DNA of 62,815 nucleotides, taken from Opitutia bacterium. Lineage in GTDB: Bacteria; Verrucomicrobiota; Verrucomicrobiia; Opitutales; Seribacteraceae. The stretch is from positions 8,406-71,220 of the forward strand of contig PAZC01000026.1 of assembly GCA_002716045.1 (NCBI GenBank). The letters are read 5' to 3'. Below are positions 52,514-62,419 of this stretch, piece by piece; position 1 is the first letter of the stretch; every line of letters starts with the position of its first letter. The position numbers and the translations under genes were made by a program. The notes under the pieces were generated by a model. It worked only from the letters and a program-made list of their open reading frames with translations. It ran no database searches and was not told the origin of the DNA.

Positions 52514-53479
52514 TCAGCCGTCCTCTGCGGTAAGGTCAAAAACCTCCGAGTGAGCTTGGGCGGCCAAGGGAGTGGTGAGGTAGCGTTCGCCGCAACTGGC
52601 GCCAACCGCCACAATGCGTTTGCCCGCCATGTCAGGACGCTTGGCCACCTCGATGGCTGCCGTCACGGTGGCTCCGGTGGAAATCCCTGCCAATATGCCT
52701 TCCTTTGCAGTCAGGCGCTGGGCCATCGCGAAAGCATCGTCATTGGATACTTGCTCGATGGAATCAACGATGTCCACGTTGAGGTTGCTTGGAATAAAGC
52801 CAGCGCCGATGCCTTGAATCTTGTGCGGCCCAGGATCACCTCCGGAAATAACGGGACTATCAACCGGCTCAACTGCAATCGCTTGCATGTCGGGCTTGCG
52901 GCTCTTGATCACCTCGGACACCCCGGTGATGGTTCCCCCGGTGCCAACTCCTGCGACAAAGGCATCTATGTTGCCCTCGGTGTCAGCCCAAATTTCCTCC
53001 GCCGTGGTGCGGCGATGAACGTCGGGGTTGGCCGGGTTGTCAAACTGTTGCGGCATAAAGCCTTTGTCGCCATGTTCCTCCAGCAATTCGCCGGCCTTGG
53101 CGATCGCACCCTTCATTCCCTTGGGTCCAGGGGTAAGAACAATCTCAGCGCCCAAGAGACGAAGCAACACACGGCGTTCCTTGGACATGGTCTCGGGCAT
53201 GGTAAGCAAGCAGCGGTACCCCTTGGCGGCGCATACGAAGGCCAAGGCAATGCCGGTGTTTCCGGAGGTCGGTTCCACCACGATGCTTTCGGGCGTCAGC
53301 TTACCGTCTCGCTCGGCGGCCTCGATCATGGAGACTCCTATGCGATCCTTCACGCTGGCCAGCGGGTTGAAGAACTCGCATTTGAGATAGATTTCCGCAT
53401 CCACCTCGGCGGCTACGTTGTTGAGTTTGATCAACGGTGTGCGCCCAATGGTGCGGGTAACGTCTGCATTCAATGGCAT
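52514..53479 (-). CDS. cysK: Cysteine synthase (O-acetylserine sulfhydrylase)
   Basis: 321 residues. The PLP lysine is in [14 protein letters not shown] (Lys44), the phosphate-binding loop [16 protein letters not shown] and the substrate loop [13 protein letters not shown] are all present, as is the C-terminal [15 protein letters not shown] region. It makes cysteine from O-acetylserine and sulfide, using pyridoxal phosphate. No cysE neighbour is seen, but the enzyme itself is unambiguous. Confidence 0.96.
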   Translation of the reverse strand: MPLNADVTRTIGRTPLIKLNNVAAEVDAEIYLKCEFFNPLASVKDRIGVSMIEAAERDGKLTPESIVVEPTSGNTGIALAFVCAAKGYRCLLTMPETMSKERRVLLRLLGAEIVLTPGPKGMKGAIAKAGELLEEHGDKGFMPQQFDNPANPDVHRRTTAEEIWADTEGNIDAFVAGVGTGGTITGVSEVIKSRKPDMQAIAVEPVDSPVISGGDPGPHKIQGIGAGFIPSNLNVDIVDSIEQVSNDDAFAMAQRLTAKEGILAGISTGATVTAAIEVAKRPDMAGKRIVAVGASCGERYLTTPLAAQAHSEVFDLTAEDG

Positions 53480-53537
53480 GGCAAGAATCCTTTACTTAAG
53501 AATGAGGCTGGGGAAATTTTTGCGGGTAACGGGGATG

Positions 53538-53816
53538 TCAACGACGGCGACGCGGACCAAAGCTGCGGATGGGGGCTTGACGCCCGGTATCTGCGTTGCG
53601 CAAACGGTAAACGATGCGCCCTTTCTCCAAATCGTAAGGACTCATCTCCATCTTCACTATGTCACCCACGGTGATCTTGATGAAATGTTTGCGCAACTTG
53701 CCCGAAATATGAGCCAACACTCGATGGCCATTCTCAAGCTCGACACGAAACATGGTGCTGGGCAAGACCGCAACGATCTTGCCTTCCACCTCGACTACAT
53801 CCCCTTCGGTTGACAT
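53538..53816 (-). CDS. infA: Translation initiation factor IF-1
   Basis: 92 residues from the ATG at 53816 ([20 protein letters not shown]). It is an S1/OB-fold protein with [20 protein letters not shown] and [20 protein letters not shown], clearly IF-1. The usual IF-1 has about 72 residues; here it has a C-terminal Arg-rich extension ([20 protein letters not shown]). It promotes fidelity of initiation together with IF-2 and IF-3. A GTG 15 bases upstream is an alternative start. Confidence 0.95.
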   Translation of the reverse strand: MSTEGDVVEVEGKIVAVLPSTMFRVELENGHRVLAHISGKLRKHFIKITVGDIVKMEMSPYDLEKGRIVYRLRNADTGRQAPIRSFGPRRRR

Positions 53817-53929
53817 AAATTTAAAGCGCACATCACGTTCAAATCCCAGAGGAAGTCAAGCCCCGCCAAAGTTTTTACTTTTTCCTTTTGCCCTTGCCCG
53901 ATGGCGCGAAATGCTTTGGGAACCGCCCC

Positions 53930-54469
53930 ATGTCGCAAAATTTAAGCAGTCGCCCGTCTTGCCCGTTCGAGAAAATTTATCCATCGCAACTGGAAAAAGA
54001 CAAACTGTTCTACATGAAGCTGGCCTACAACCAAGCTATCGAGGCTTGGGACCGAGGCGAGGTCCCCGTGGGCGCCATCATAGTGAAGAACGAGGAAGTC
54101 ATCGCTTCCGCCTACAACCAGACCGAGGCCAACGCCGATCCCACCGCCCACGCCGAGATGATCGCAATCACTCAGGCCTGCCGCTCAATCGGAGACTGGC
54201 GGTTGACCGACGCCCGCCTGTTCGTCACCAAGGAGCCTTGTCCAATGTGCGCCGGAGCAATCTTGTCCTCGCGGCTGACTTACGTTGCATACGGTGCCCC
54301 CGATCCTGCGATGGGAGGCTTGGGCGGAGCCGTTGACGTCAATGCCATGCCTAGAGCCAATCACCGAACGGAAGTGGATTCCGGTTTGCTGGGCGAGGAA
54401 TGCCTTGCCCTAATACAAAGCTTCTTCAAGGCCGCGCGTGAACAAAAAGCTTCAAGCAAATCCACTTGA
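53930..54469 (+). CDS. tadA: tRNA-specific adenosine deaminase TadA
   Basis: 179 residues from the ATG at 53930. The zinc-binding and catalytic residues are in DPTAHAEMIAIT (HAE) and TKEPCPMCAGAILSS (PCxxC), typical of TadA. It deaminates A34 of tRNA to inosine. A later ATG at 54014 (MKLAYNQAIEAWDRGE) would give a more usual length of about 150 residues and is a real alternative, because the first 28 residues are not conserved. Confidence 0.94.
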   Translation: MSQNLSSRPSCPFEKIYPSQLEKDKLFYMKLAYNQAIEAWDRGEVPVGAIIVKNEEVIASAYNQTEANADPTAHAEMIAITQACRSIGDWRLTDARLFVTKEPCPMCAGAILSSRLTYVAYGAPDPAMGGLGGAVDVNAMPRANHRTEVDSGLLGEECLALIQSFFKAAREQKASSKST

Positions 54470-54492
54470 TCTTGACCCGCGGGCCCCTCCTA

Positions 54493-54508
54493 CTTTGTTT
54501 TAACAAAG
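54493..54508 (+). promoter_or_regulatory. Palindromic operator-like sequence upstream of sod
   Basis: CTTTGTTTTAACAAAG is almost a perfect 16-base palindrome located 42-57 bases before the sod ATG, where an operator would be expected. It could bind a repressor such as a Fur/PerR-type protein, but no consensus match can be claimed. Confidence 0.3.
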
Positions 54509-54549
54509 ACGATTTGACATAACTCCAAACCCTCAAACCAACAAAACCC

Positions 54550-55170
54550 ATGGCCCATTCCTTGCCTGAACTTCCCTATGCCTTAGATTCCCTCGAGCCT
54601 CATTTCGACGCACGTACCATGGAAATCCACCACGGCAAACATCATGCTACTTACGTCAATACCTTGAATGCCACCATAGAGGGCAAAGCCGATTTGGAGG
54701 CACTCTCCGTGGAAGAGCTAATATCCGATCTTTCCGCCATACCGGAGGAAATTCGAGGGCCCGTCCGAAACCATGGCGGTGGCCACGCCAACCATAGTTT
54801 CTTCTGGAACGTCTTGTCCGGCAGCGGCGGTGGCGAACCAAGTGGTGAACTCGGCTCCGCAATTGATGCTACATTCGGCTCTCTCGACTCCTTCAAGGAA
54901 GCCTTCGCAAAGGCAGGGGCAACCCGTTTCGGCAGCGGCTGGGCTTGGCTCGTGAGGCAAGCCGACGGGAGTTTGGCAGTCACTTCCACCCCCAACCAAG
55001 ACTCGCCCCTGATGAACGGCGTGGCTGACTTGACAGGCACACCCGTGATCGGCCTAGACGTATGGGAGCACGCCTACTACTTGAACTACCAGAATCGGCG
55101 CCCAGACTATATCGCAGCATTTTGGAACGTAGTGAATTGGGACCAGGCCGCTGCGAATTTCGCAGGCTGA
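54550..55170 (+). CDS. sod: Fe/Mn superoxide dismutase
   Basis: 206 residues. Metal ligands are in [14 protein letters not shown] (His), NHSFFWN (His) and [12 protein letters not shown] (Asp and His), the classical four of Fe/Mn-SOD. The N-terminal hairpin and C-terminal alpha/beta domains are complete, with no signal peptide, so it is cytoplasmic. Which metal is preferred cannot be settled by eye. A possible palindromic operator is at 54493-54508; a terminator is 30 bases after the stop. Confidence 0.97.
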   Translation: MAHSLPELPYALDSLEPHFDARTMEIHHGKHHATYVNTLNATIEGKADLEALSVEELISDLSAIPEEIRGPVRNHGGGHANHSFFWNVLSGSGGGEPSGELGSAIDATFGSLDSFKEAFAKAGATRFGSGWAWLVRQADGSLAVTSTPNQDSPLMNGVADLTGTPVIGLDVWEHAYYLNYQNRRPDYIAAFWNVVNWDQAAANFAG

Positions 55171-55199
55171 ACGATTCCAACCAAGCTTTGTTTGACTTT

Positions 55200-55230
55200 G
55201 GCAGGTCGCCGGCAACGGCGGCCTGCTTTT
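55200..55230 (+). terminator. Rho-independent-like terminator between sod and pyruvate carboxylase
   Basis: GCAGGTCGCCG (55201-55211) pairs with CGGCGGCCTGC (55216-55226), one G-T wobble, with a GCAA loop, and is followed by TTTT. It lies between two convergent genes and can serve both. Confidence 0.8.
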
Positions 55231-55239
55231 GGTTAAGGC

Positions 55240-58200
55240 TCAGCGCAAGCGGGCGATCAAGTCCTTGGACTCGACCGAGTCTCCCACCTGGACCAAGACC
55301 GCGTCGACCACGCCATCTGCCTGAGCGTAGAGGGTGGTCTGCATCTTCATGGCCTCAAGGACAGCTACCTTGTCACCCTTCTTGATCGACTTGCCCACAC
55401 TGGTGGCTATGCTGCTTACCATGGCAGGGATAGGTGCTCCCACATGCATTTCATTTGCGGGGTCCGCTTTATCCCGGGCCTTGGCATGTCCTTTCATGGA
55501 AGCATCCATGACATGTGTTTCGCGGGCCTTGCCATTGAGTTCGAAAGTAAGGGGCCTGACCCCTTTCTCGTCAGGATCACCAACGTGAAGCAACTTGATG
55601 AAGAGGGTTTTTCCCTCCTCGATATCAAGAGCAATTTCCTCGCCGGGCTCCAGACCGTGAAAAAAGGGCGTGGTCGGAAGCACGGAAAGGTCGCCGTATC
55701 GCTTTCGCTTGGCGACAAACTCCTCATGCACCTTCGGGTACATCAAGTGGGAAAACAATTGGTCGTCACTGCACTTCCCGCCCAATTTCCTAGCGAGGCT
55801 TTTCTTTTCCTTGGCCAGATCCACCTTGGGAGCAGATGCCCCGGGGCGCCCACGCTTAGGCTTGATTCCACCGAGAATGACTTTCTGTACCTTCTTCGGC
55901 CACCCGCCTACGGGCTGGCCGAGGTTGCCCGAGAGCAAGTCGATGGCTGACTCGGGAAAACCAGTTTCGGGAGGAAGGTTCACGAGGTCCTCCGGCTTGA
56001 CGCCCTTGGTGATCAGGAAAATTGCCAGATCACCAACGCACTTGCTGCTTGGCGTCACCTTCACGATGTCTCCCAGCAGACGGTTCACCTCCTCGTAGGT
56101 GCTCACGACGTCAGGCCATCTCTTGCCCAAACCAAGCGCGGTGGCTTGCTCGCGCAAGTTGGTGTACTGTCCGCCAGGCATTTGGTGACGGTAGACCTCG
56201 GCGCTACCGAAAGCAGGTGAAGTATCAAAGGGGGCATAATACTGTCTCACCGCCTCCCAGTAAATGGAAAGCGCGTTCAGCGCCTCGACGTCCAGTTTCG
56301 TCGAACGAGGAGCATTGTTCAAGGAATGAACCACGGAGTTGAGGTTGGGCTGACTGGTGCATCCGGACATCGAGGCGATGGCCAAGTCCACTACGTCCAC
56401 CCCCGCCTCCGATGCCTTCAGCACGGAGGCCGATGCAATACCGCTGGAATCATGGGTATGAAAGTGGATCGGCATGCCCACCTCGTTCCGCAATGCCTTG
56501 ACCAGCTTGGCGGCGGCAACTGGATGACAGAGCCCGGCCATGTCCTTAATGGCAAGCAGGTGGGCGCCCATCTTCTCCAGTTCCTTCGCCATCTCGACAT
56601 AATGGGACAAGACGTACTTCTCCTCTTTCGGATCGGTGAAATCGCCAGTGAAGCATACCGTTGCCTCGCAAAGGGAGTTCGTTCGCTCCGTGACCGCTTC
56701 CATCGCCACCTTTAGGTTAGGCAGATAATTGAGAGAGTCGAAGATACGGAAAACATCCATTCCGGCATCCGATGCGTGGACCACGAATTCCCTCACCACA
56801 TTATCAGGATAATTCGCGTAGCCCACTGCGTTGGACCCACGCAGCAACATCTGAAAGAGAACGTTTGGTATTTTTTGTCGCAAGGTGCGCAAACGCTCGT
56901 AAGGGCACTCGCCGAGAAAGCGCATGGTAGTGTCGAAGGTCGCCCCTCCCCACATCTCCAAGCTAAAGAGGCCCGATGCTCTGCGGGCTATGAAATCAGC
57001 AACCTTCAACATATCGTAGGTTCGCATGCGGGCGGCAAAAAGCGACTGGTGGGCATCACGCAAGGTAGTGTCCGTGACGAGCAAACGTTTCTGCTTGCGA
57101 GTCCACTCGGAAAACTTGACCGGCCCCATTTCGAGAAGGAGGTCACGCGTGCCCGGGGGCGGTTCCGACTTGGAGTCGTGGGGCGGGGTGATGAGGGGCA
57201 ATGGATTGGCCACGCGGTCGCGTCCCTTGACCTGTGGGTTGCCGTTGACAACCACCTCGCCAAGATATTTCAGGAGCTTGGTGGCCCGGTCGCGCCTTTG
57301 CTTGAAACGAAAGAGCGCGGGCGTGACGTCAATCATCGAGGTAGTCGCCTTGCCTTGGATGAACTTCTCGTGCGTTATGACGTTTTCCAGAAACGGTATG
57401 TTGGTCTTTACCCCGCGGATACGCATTTCACGCAGGGAACGGTGCATGCGCTGCAAGGCCTGCGGAAGATCGGGACCCGATGCCGTGATCTTGACCAACA
57501 GGGAATCGTAAAAAGGTGTAATGATGGCTCCCGTGTCACCCATGGCGCCATCGAGGCGGACACCGAAGCCAGCCGCCGAACGGTAATTCAAGATCTTGCC
57601 GTAATCCGGAGTGAATCCCTTTTCCGGGTCCTCAGTGGTGACACGGCACTGGACCGAGCAACCGTTGCGCGGAATATTTTCCTGGGGGGGAATTCCGATC
57701 TCGGGACCATGCAACTTGTGGCCCTTTGCCACCAGTACCTGGGCCCTTACGATATCAATCCCAGTGATCTGCTCGGTGACGGTATGCTCTACCTGAATGC
57801 GGGGATTCATCTCGATGAAGAACCATTCCCCGCTTTCCACGTCCAAAAGAAACTCGACCGTACCAGCATTGTAATAGCCGATGCTCTTGGCCAAGCTCAC
57901 CGCGGAAGAACAGAGCTCGTCCACCGTATCCTTGGCCAAACCAATCGAGGGAGCCACCTCCACCACTTTCTGGTAGCGACGCTGGACGGAACAATCTCGC
58001 TCGTGGAGATGCACCACGTTGCCATGCTTGTCTCCGAGGATTTGTACCTCGATGTGCTTGGCCTTGCCGACAAAGCGCTCAAGGAAGACAGCGGGATTGC
58101 CGAAAGCCCTTTCCGCCTCGCCCTGAGCCTCTTCGAGCAAGGCCTTCAAATCCTTTTCCTTGCGGACTACCCGCATGCCGCGCCCACCTCCGCCGAAAGC

Positions 58201-58677
58201 CGCCTTGATGATTAGCGGAAAACCGATCTTCTTAGCCCACTTGAGGGCATCCGCCGGCTTTGAGACGGGATCGGGAGTGGCTGGCAAAGTAGGGACGCCG
58301 GCTGCCTCGGCTGCCTTCCGGGCCGCCACCTTGTCACCCATTTGATCGAGCAAGTCGGGGCTTGGCCCAACGAAGGTCAGGCCGGCTTTCTTGCAGGCTC
58401 GGGCAAAATCGGGATTCTCCGACAAAAATCCGTAACCGGGATGTATCATGTCCACCGCCTTTTCCTTGGCCAAGGCAACGATGCCATCCACGTCGAGATA
58501 GGCAGCCACCGGACCCATGCCCTGCCCCACTACGTAGGCCTCGTCCGCCTTGAAGCGATGCACACCGAAACGATCCTCCTCTGCATAAATGGCCACCGTG
58601 CGCATGTTCAACTCAGTGGCGCTTCGGAAAATGCGCACAGCTATTTCACTTCGATTGGCTGCAAGAATTTTGTTCAT
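55240..58677 (-). CDS. pyc: Pyruvate carboxylase, single-chain
   Basis: 1145 residues from the ATG at 58677. Biotin carboxylase domain (residues about 1-455) with GGGGRGMRVV and EMNPRIQVEHTVTEQITGID; carboxyltransferase domain (about 535-825) with DTTLRDAHQSLFAARMRT and the metal-binding HFHTHDSSG; and a C-terminal biotinyl domain with the biotin lysine in VLEAMKMQT. All three domains are intact on one chain. It makes oxaloacetate from pyruvate with ATP and bicarbonate. The start at 58719 would precede the conserved ANRSEIAVRIFR and is less likely. Confidence 0.98.
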   Translation of the reverse strand: MNKILAANRSEIAVRIFRSATELNMRTVAIYAEEDRFGVHRFKADEAYVVGQGMGPVAAYLDVDGIVALAKEKAVDMIHPGYGFLSENPDFARACKKAGLTFVGPSPDLLDQMGDKVAARKAAEAAGVPTLPATPDPVSKPADALKWAKKIGFPLIIKAAFGGGGRGMRVVRKEKDLKALLEEAQGEAERAFGNPAVFLERFVGKAKHIEVQILGDKHGNVVHLHERDCSVQRRYQKVVEVAPSIGLAKDTVDELCSSAVSLAKSIGYYNAGTVEFLLDVESGEWFFIEMNPRIQVEHTVTEQITGIDIVRAQVLVAKGHKLHGPEIGIPPQENIPRNGCSVQCRVTTEDPEKGFTPDYGKILNYRSAAGFGVRLDGAMGDTGAIITPFYDSLLVKITASGPDLPQALQRMHRSLREMRIRGVKTNIPFLENVITHEKFIQGKATTSMIDVTPALFRFKQRRDRATKLLKYLGEVVVNGNPQVKGRDRVANPLPLITPPHDSKSEPPPGTRDLLLEMGPVKFSEWTRKQKRLLVTDTTLRDAHQSLFAARMRTYDMLKVADFIARRASGLFSLEMWGGATFDTTMRFLGECPYERLRTLRQKIPNVLFQMLLRGSNAVGYANYPDNVVREFVVHASDAGMDVFRIFDSLNYLPNLKVAMEAVTERTNSLCEATVCFTGDFTDPKEEKYVLSHYVEMAKELEKMGAHLLAIKDMAGLCHPVAAAKLVKALRNEVGMPIHFHTHDSSGIASASVLKASEAGVDVVDLAIASMSGCTSQPNLNSVVHSLNNAPRSTKLDVEALNALSIYWEAVRQYYAPFDTSPAFGSAEVYRHQMPGGQYTNLREQATALGLGKRWPDVVSTYEEVNRLLGDIVKVTPSSKCVGDLAIFLITKGVKPEDLVNLPPETGFPESAIDLLSGNLGQPVGGWPKKVQKVILGGIKPKRGRPGASAPKVDLAKEKKSLARKLGGKCSDDQLFSHLMYPKVHEEFVAKRKRYGDLSVLPTTPFFHGLEPGEEIALDIEEGKTLFIKLLHVGDPDEKGVRPLTFELNGKARETHVMDASMKGHAKARDKADPANEMHVGAPIPAMVSSIATSVGKSIKKGDKVAVLEAMKMQTTLYAQADGVVDAVLVQVGDSVESKDLIARLR

Positions 58678-58798
58678 GACGGCAATGCACTGGCAATGTC
58701 CGAGAGAATTTTCAGACAAGTAGTGTACGGATGCCCGTTTGAGGCCATGAACTCAACGCAAAACTTCAAAATTCGCCCGAAAAACAATAACAAAGCAC

Positions 58799-60364
58799 TT
58801 ATTGTTGGCGGGGAATAATCATTTTTCGCAGCAAAGCTGAATCAGTGAAGCCAAAGCGTCCCAGTAACAGAAAATAGAGGCCGGCCGAAACCGGAATGAT
58901 GACAAAAACGGCCAAGGCGGAAGATAGCTTCGGAGTCATTTCCTCGGAGGATGAAATCCATTCCCAACCACCCCAGGCAGCGAGTCCCATGAGCACGCAT
59001 GCCCCCAGGGTCGAGCCCAAACCCAAATGCAAGTCAAGGGGCCCTTTGCCTTCCTCGGCGGCAAATTTTCGGAGCAAGTAGGTGGACTGAAACACACTCG
59101 CCAATACGTTTGCCGAGGCCAAGCCCAACATGGCCCATTCTCCCAAGTAGAGCACACTGGCCACGCTGATCACAACGTTAACGACCAAGCTCACAACGGC
59201 GCCTCGCACAGGAGTGCGCATGTCCTTGCGGGCATGGAAGCCACGGGTGACAAAGGCCGCGGTTGCGAAAAAGGGCATGCCCACGGCCACTATTGCCAGC
59301 ACGGGGGCTGTTCGGCCAACGTCATCGGCGCCGAAGCTTCCCCAGTCAAAGAGAAAACCGATTATGGGATCGCGCAACAGGATGAGACCAACTGCGGCCG
59401 GGAGAGTGACTGCCAAGGTGAGCCTCAAGCCTTGCTCGAAAGCGGCAAGGTATCCGGCATCGTCTTTCCGGGATCGCATTTTCGCCAGCAAGGGAAAAAC
59501 CACCGTGGTCACCGCAATCGCAAAAACTCCAAGGGGTAACTCGATCAGGCGGGCTGCCAGAAACAAAATGGAGACAGCGCCTTCCTCCTCCAAAGAATAA
59601 GCCAAGGTGCGAGAGACCAGTATGTTGATCTGGAGCACCGCCGCTCCCAGCACGCCGGGCACAAACAAGGCCCAGACCTTGCCAAGCTCATCGGAGCCGG
59701 TCCAGTCCATGCGCGGACGCCAACCCTCCGCCCGGATCAGGTTAACGGACGGCACAAGCAACTGAAGTCCACCGCCGACCAACACTCCGCCGCAGAGGGC
59801 GAAAGCGAGGAAATCGAAGTTCACTCCGCTCCCCGTGGAACCGAACAAAAGCAAGGTGCCGATCATTGCGACGTTGAGCAGGATCGGAGCGCTGGCTCCG
59901 GTCCCGAAACGTTTACGAACGTTCAAGGTAGCCACAATCATCGCGGTCAGGCAAATCAGGATGAGGTAGGGCAACGTTATGGCGACCAACTCCATCCCTC
60001 GAGCCCATTTGCCATCGGCAATCCAGTTAGTTCCAGCCTGCCAAGCCAACAGGCAACAAACCGCAACTATCGGAATCAGCCAGCCAAGCAACCGCGTCAA
60101 GACCTTGTTCAACAAGGCGAATCCGGAATCCTTGCCCCCGTTCTCGAAAGTGTCCGACAGCACAGGCACCAAGGCCGAAGTGAGGGCCCCCTCGCCCAAC
60201 ATGCGCCTAAAGAGGTTCGGCAAAGTGAAGGCAAAGATGAAAGCCGCGCCCGCCGCCGAGGTGCCGAAGCAGGAAAAAAACAAGACGTCTCGAATTAAGC
60301 CCAGGACACGAGAGCCCAAGGTCAAGGCGCTGACCAACGAAACGCTCCGCAGGTTGGTCAGCAT
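58799..60364 (-). CDS. murJ: Lipid II flippase MurJ (MVF family)
   Basis: 521 residues with about 13-14 membrane segments. The N-terminus TLGSRVLGLIRDVLFFSCFG and the following LPNLFRRMLGEGALTSALVP match MurJ. The second half carries FHARKDMRTPVRGAVVSL and LASANVLASVFQSTYLLRK, also typical. It moves lipid II across the inner membrane for peptidoglycan synthesis. It is followed downstream in the same strand by nothing until the pyruvate carboxylase gene 121 bases away. Confidence 0.96.
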   Translation of the reverse strand: MLTNLRSVSLVSALTLGSRVLGLIRDVLFFSCFGTSAAGAAFIFAFTLPNLFRRMLGEGALTSALVPVLSDTFENGGKDSGFALLNKVLTRLLGWLIPIVAVCCLLAWQAGTNWIADGKWARGMELVAITLPYLILICLTAMIVATLNVRKRFGTGASAPILLNVAMIGTLLLFGSTGSGVNFDFLAFALCGGVLVGGGLQLLVPSVNLIRAEGWRPRMDWTGSDELGKVWALFVPGVLGAAVLQINILVSRTLAYSLEEEGAVSILFLAARLIELPLGVFAIAVTTVVFPLLAKMRSRKDDAGYLAAFEQGLRLTLAVTLPAAVGLILLRDPIIGFLFDWGSFGADDVGRTAPVLAIVAVGMPFFATAAFVTRGFHARKDMRTPVRGAVVSLVVNVVISVASVLYLGEWAMLGLASANVLASVFQSTYLLRKFAAEEGKGPLDLHLGLGSTLGACVLMGLAAWGGWEWISSSEEMTPKLSSALAVFVIIPVSAGLYFLLLGRFGFTDSALLRKMIIPRQQ

Positions 60365-60370
60365 GGCGCT

Positions 60371-60685
60371 TCAGGAACTGGCCTTCTTGGTTGCGCTCTT
60401 GCCGGAATCGGAGGCGGGCTTCTTTTTATCGGATCCCTTGGACTTGTTCTCGGACTTGCTATCGGATTTGCCATCGGACTTCTTTTCCTTCTTGCGGCCC
60501 GCTTGCTTGTAGTCGGTTTCGTAAAACCCACTTCCCTTGAAAATCAGGCCTGCGCCCATGCCGATCTTTCGCTTCACTTGACGCTTCCGACACTTCGGGC
60601 AAACCTTCACCGGTTCGTCTTTCATGGACTGAAATCTCTCAAACTCGTGCCCGCAAGGAGGGCAGACGTACTCATAAGTTGGCAT
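60371..60685 (-). CDS. FmdB-family zinc ribbon protein with Lys/Ser-rich tail
   Basis: 104 residues. The N-terminus MPTYEYVCPPCGHEFERFQS followed by VKVCPKCRKRQVKRKIGMGA is the FmdB zinc-ribbon with two CxxC pairs. From about residue 65 it turns into a long Lys/Ser/Asp-rich tail (SDGKSDSKSENKSKGSDKKK), which is not part of the domain. Possible regulatory or nucleic-acid-associated function. It ends 6 bases before murJ on the same strand. Confidence 0.87.
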   Translation of the reverse strand: MPTYEYVCPPCGHEFERFQSMKDEPVKVCPKCRKRQVKRKIGMGAGLIFKGSGFYETDYKQAGRKKEKKSDGKSDSKSENKSKGSDKKKPASDSGKSATKKASS

Positions 60686-60697
60686 GGCGTGGAGGGT

Positions 60698-61312
60698 TCA
60701 GAAACTAGGCATTTGGTGAGGGTCGATGGAAAGAAAAAGCGCCGTGGAATATGAAATCATTACCCATGCCCCCAGAAAGAAGGCGAATCCATAAACTGGC
60801 CAAGCCAAGGCCATCAATCCCCAAAAAGCCAAGCTGGGGATAATGAGAGTGCGGGCGCCGGCCACTGCCAGGCGAAGCAATTCACGGAGATTCCAAGCAT
60901 CTGCGAACATGCCTTCCCTGACGTACAAGTGCAAACTCGCTAGAAACAATGCGGGCGCCACGAAGCCCATCAGCCCAAGGGGAACGTAGGACAGGTATCC
61001 GAGCAAACCGAAGGTCAAGGTGTCGAGCACGCGAGACAGCACCCACCCGAAAAAAAGCGGCAAGGCAAAGGTACCCAGAAAAATTGCCGCGAAATACAAA
61101 CCGCGCACAATCAGATCGCGCCAACCCAAGTCGTTCCATTCGGGCAAGTCCAAGTCACGCGTGGCTCGGAGACGAAACGCGTATTCCATCAAATATCCGA
61201 AGGCGAGCAGGTTAACCACGGGTACAAAACAGAGCGCACCCCCCAACAAGGCCTTCGAAGTCCATCCCGGCTGCCCGAACAGCCGCCGGATGACGGCATC
61301 GAAACTTGGCAT
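60698..61312 (-). CDS. DUF4013-like multi-spanning membrane protein
   Basis: 204 residues with about five membrane segments, for example GGALCFVPVVNLLAFGYLME and LGYLSYVPLGLMGFVAPALF. The LL(A/P)FGYLMEYAFRLRATRD start resembles the DUF4013 family of membrane proteins, common in Verrucomicrobiota and Planctomycetota. No function is known. It is upstream of the FmdB gene by 12 bases and probably in the same transcript. Confidence 0.75.
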   Translation of the reverse strand: MPSFDAVIRRLFGQPGWTSKALLGGALCFVPVVNLLAFGYLMEYAFRLRATRDLDLPEWNDLGWRDLIVRGLYFAAIFLGTFALPLFFGWVLSRVLDTLTFGLLGYLSYVPLGLMGFVAPALFLASLHLYVREGMFADAWNLRELLRLAVAGARTLIIPSLAFWGLMALAWPVYGFAFFLGAWVMISYSTALFLSIDPHQMPSF

Positions 61313-61504
61313 ACCTTGGATTCAACCATTTTTCCTCCCCCGACGGCAACAACGAAGTGAGGTATCCAACGCGACCGCGAGAATGGTCAATTTGTCTTTT
61401 CGAGGTTGCGCCAACCTCTCTTTCATCCTTGATTCCCCTAAAGGTAAAATCCCCGCCTGCCTGCTCCGCCTGAGCCTGAAACAACCCATATTCTCCTGTA
61501 ACGG

Positions 61505-62419
61505 ATGTCCACATCGACAACATCGGTCCCATCGAGCTTCGAAGAAGTCGTCCAACGCCGGCGGCAACGCATCGACGATGCCCTCGACCAAGCCCTACCC
61601 TCCGCCGATTCGCCGCCAACACATCTGCACCAAGCCATGCGTCACAGTGTCGAAGCGGGCGGCAAAAGATTGCGTCCCCTGTTGACCTTGGCCGCCCACA
61701 AATTGTTTCCATCCGAGCGCAATCCCATGCCCGCCGCCATTGCGGTGGAGTGCCTTCATACCTACAGCTTGGTACATGATGATTTGCCCGCCATGGATGA
61801 CTCCGATCTCAGGCGGGGACAACCCACCTGCCACAAAGTATACGGCGAAGCCACCGCCATCCTCGTCGGCGACGCCTTGCTCACCTTGGCCTTCCAGATA
61901 CTGGCAGATTCCTATGCATCCGATCCAGTTGCCTCCGTGGCGCTCGCCCGAAGCCTTTCCCAGGCAGCCGGCAGCCAACAATTGATCGGGGGACAAATGG
62001 ATGACTTGTTGGCGGAAAATGATCCCGAACCGGCAGCCGAGTTGCTAAGCTCCATCCATGCCCGCAAAACAGCTGCCCTCCTTGCAGCCTCCCTTGAAAT
62101 GGGCGCTCTTGTCGGGGCCCGCGGGGAAGATCGTGACTTCATTGATCGAATACACGCCATGGGCATTTCTCTGGGGCACGCGTTCCAGGCAGTCGACGAT
62201 ATACTGGATGCCACTGCAGAGAGTGCCGAACTTGGCAAGTCAGCCGACCAGGACGCGAGCCGGGGAAAATGCACGCTTGTCACCTTCCACGGTCTCGACC
62301 AAGCCCGCAAGATAGCCAGCCAGCGCAGCGAGGAAGCCCTCGCAGCCTGCCGGTCAATCGGCGGCGACAATGCGTTCCTCGTACAGTTACTCGAGTGGCT
62401 CGCCTCCCGGGGACACTAA
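61505..62419 (+). CDS. ispA: Polyprenyl (farnesyl/geranylgeranyl) diphosphate synthase
   Basis: 304 residues. First Asp-rich motif in HDDLPAMDDSDLRRG, the GGKRLRP substrate motif, the second Asp-rich motif in AVDDILD and the LIGGQMDDL helix are all typical of the trans-prenyltransferase IspA family. It extends dimethylallyl and isopentenyl diphosphates. The chain length is not readable with certainty. A likely membrane protein of exosortase type begins at or just before its end. Confidence 0.95.
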   Translation: MSTSTTSVPSSFEEVVQRRRQRIDDALDQALPSADSPPTHLHQAMRHSVEAGGKRLRPLLTLAAHKLFPSERNPMPAAIAVECLHTYSLVHDDLPAMDDSDLRRGQPTCHKVYGEATAILVGDALLTLAFQILADSYASDPVASVALARSLSQAAGSQQLIGGQMDDLLAENDPEPAAELLSSIHARKTAALLAASLEMGALVGARGEDRDFIDRIHAMGISLGHAFQAVDDILDATAESAELGKSADQDASRGKCTLVTFHGLDQARKIASQRSEEALAACRSIGGDNAFLVQLLEWLASRGH

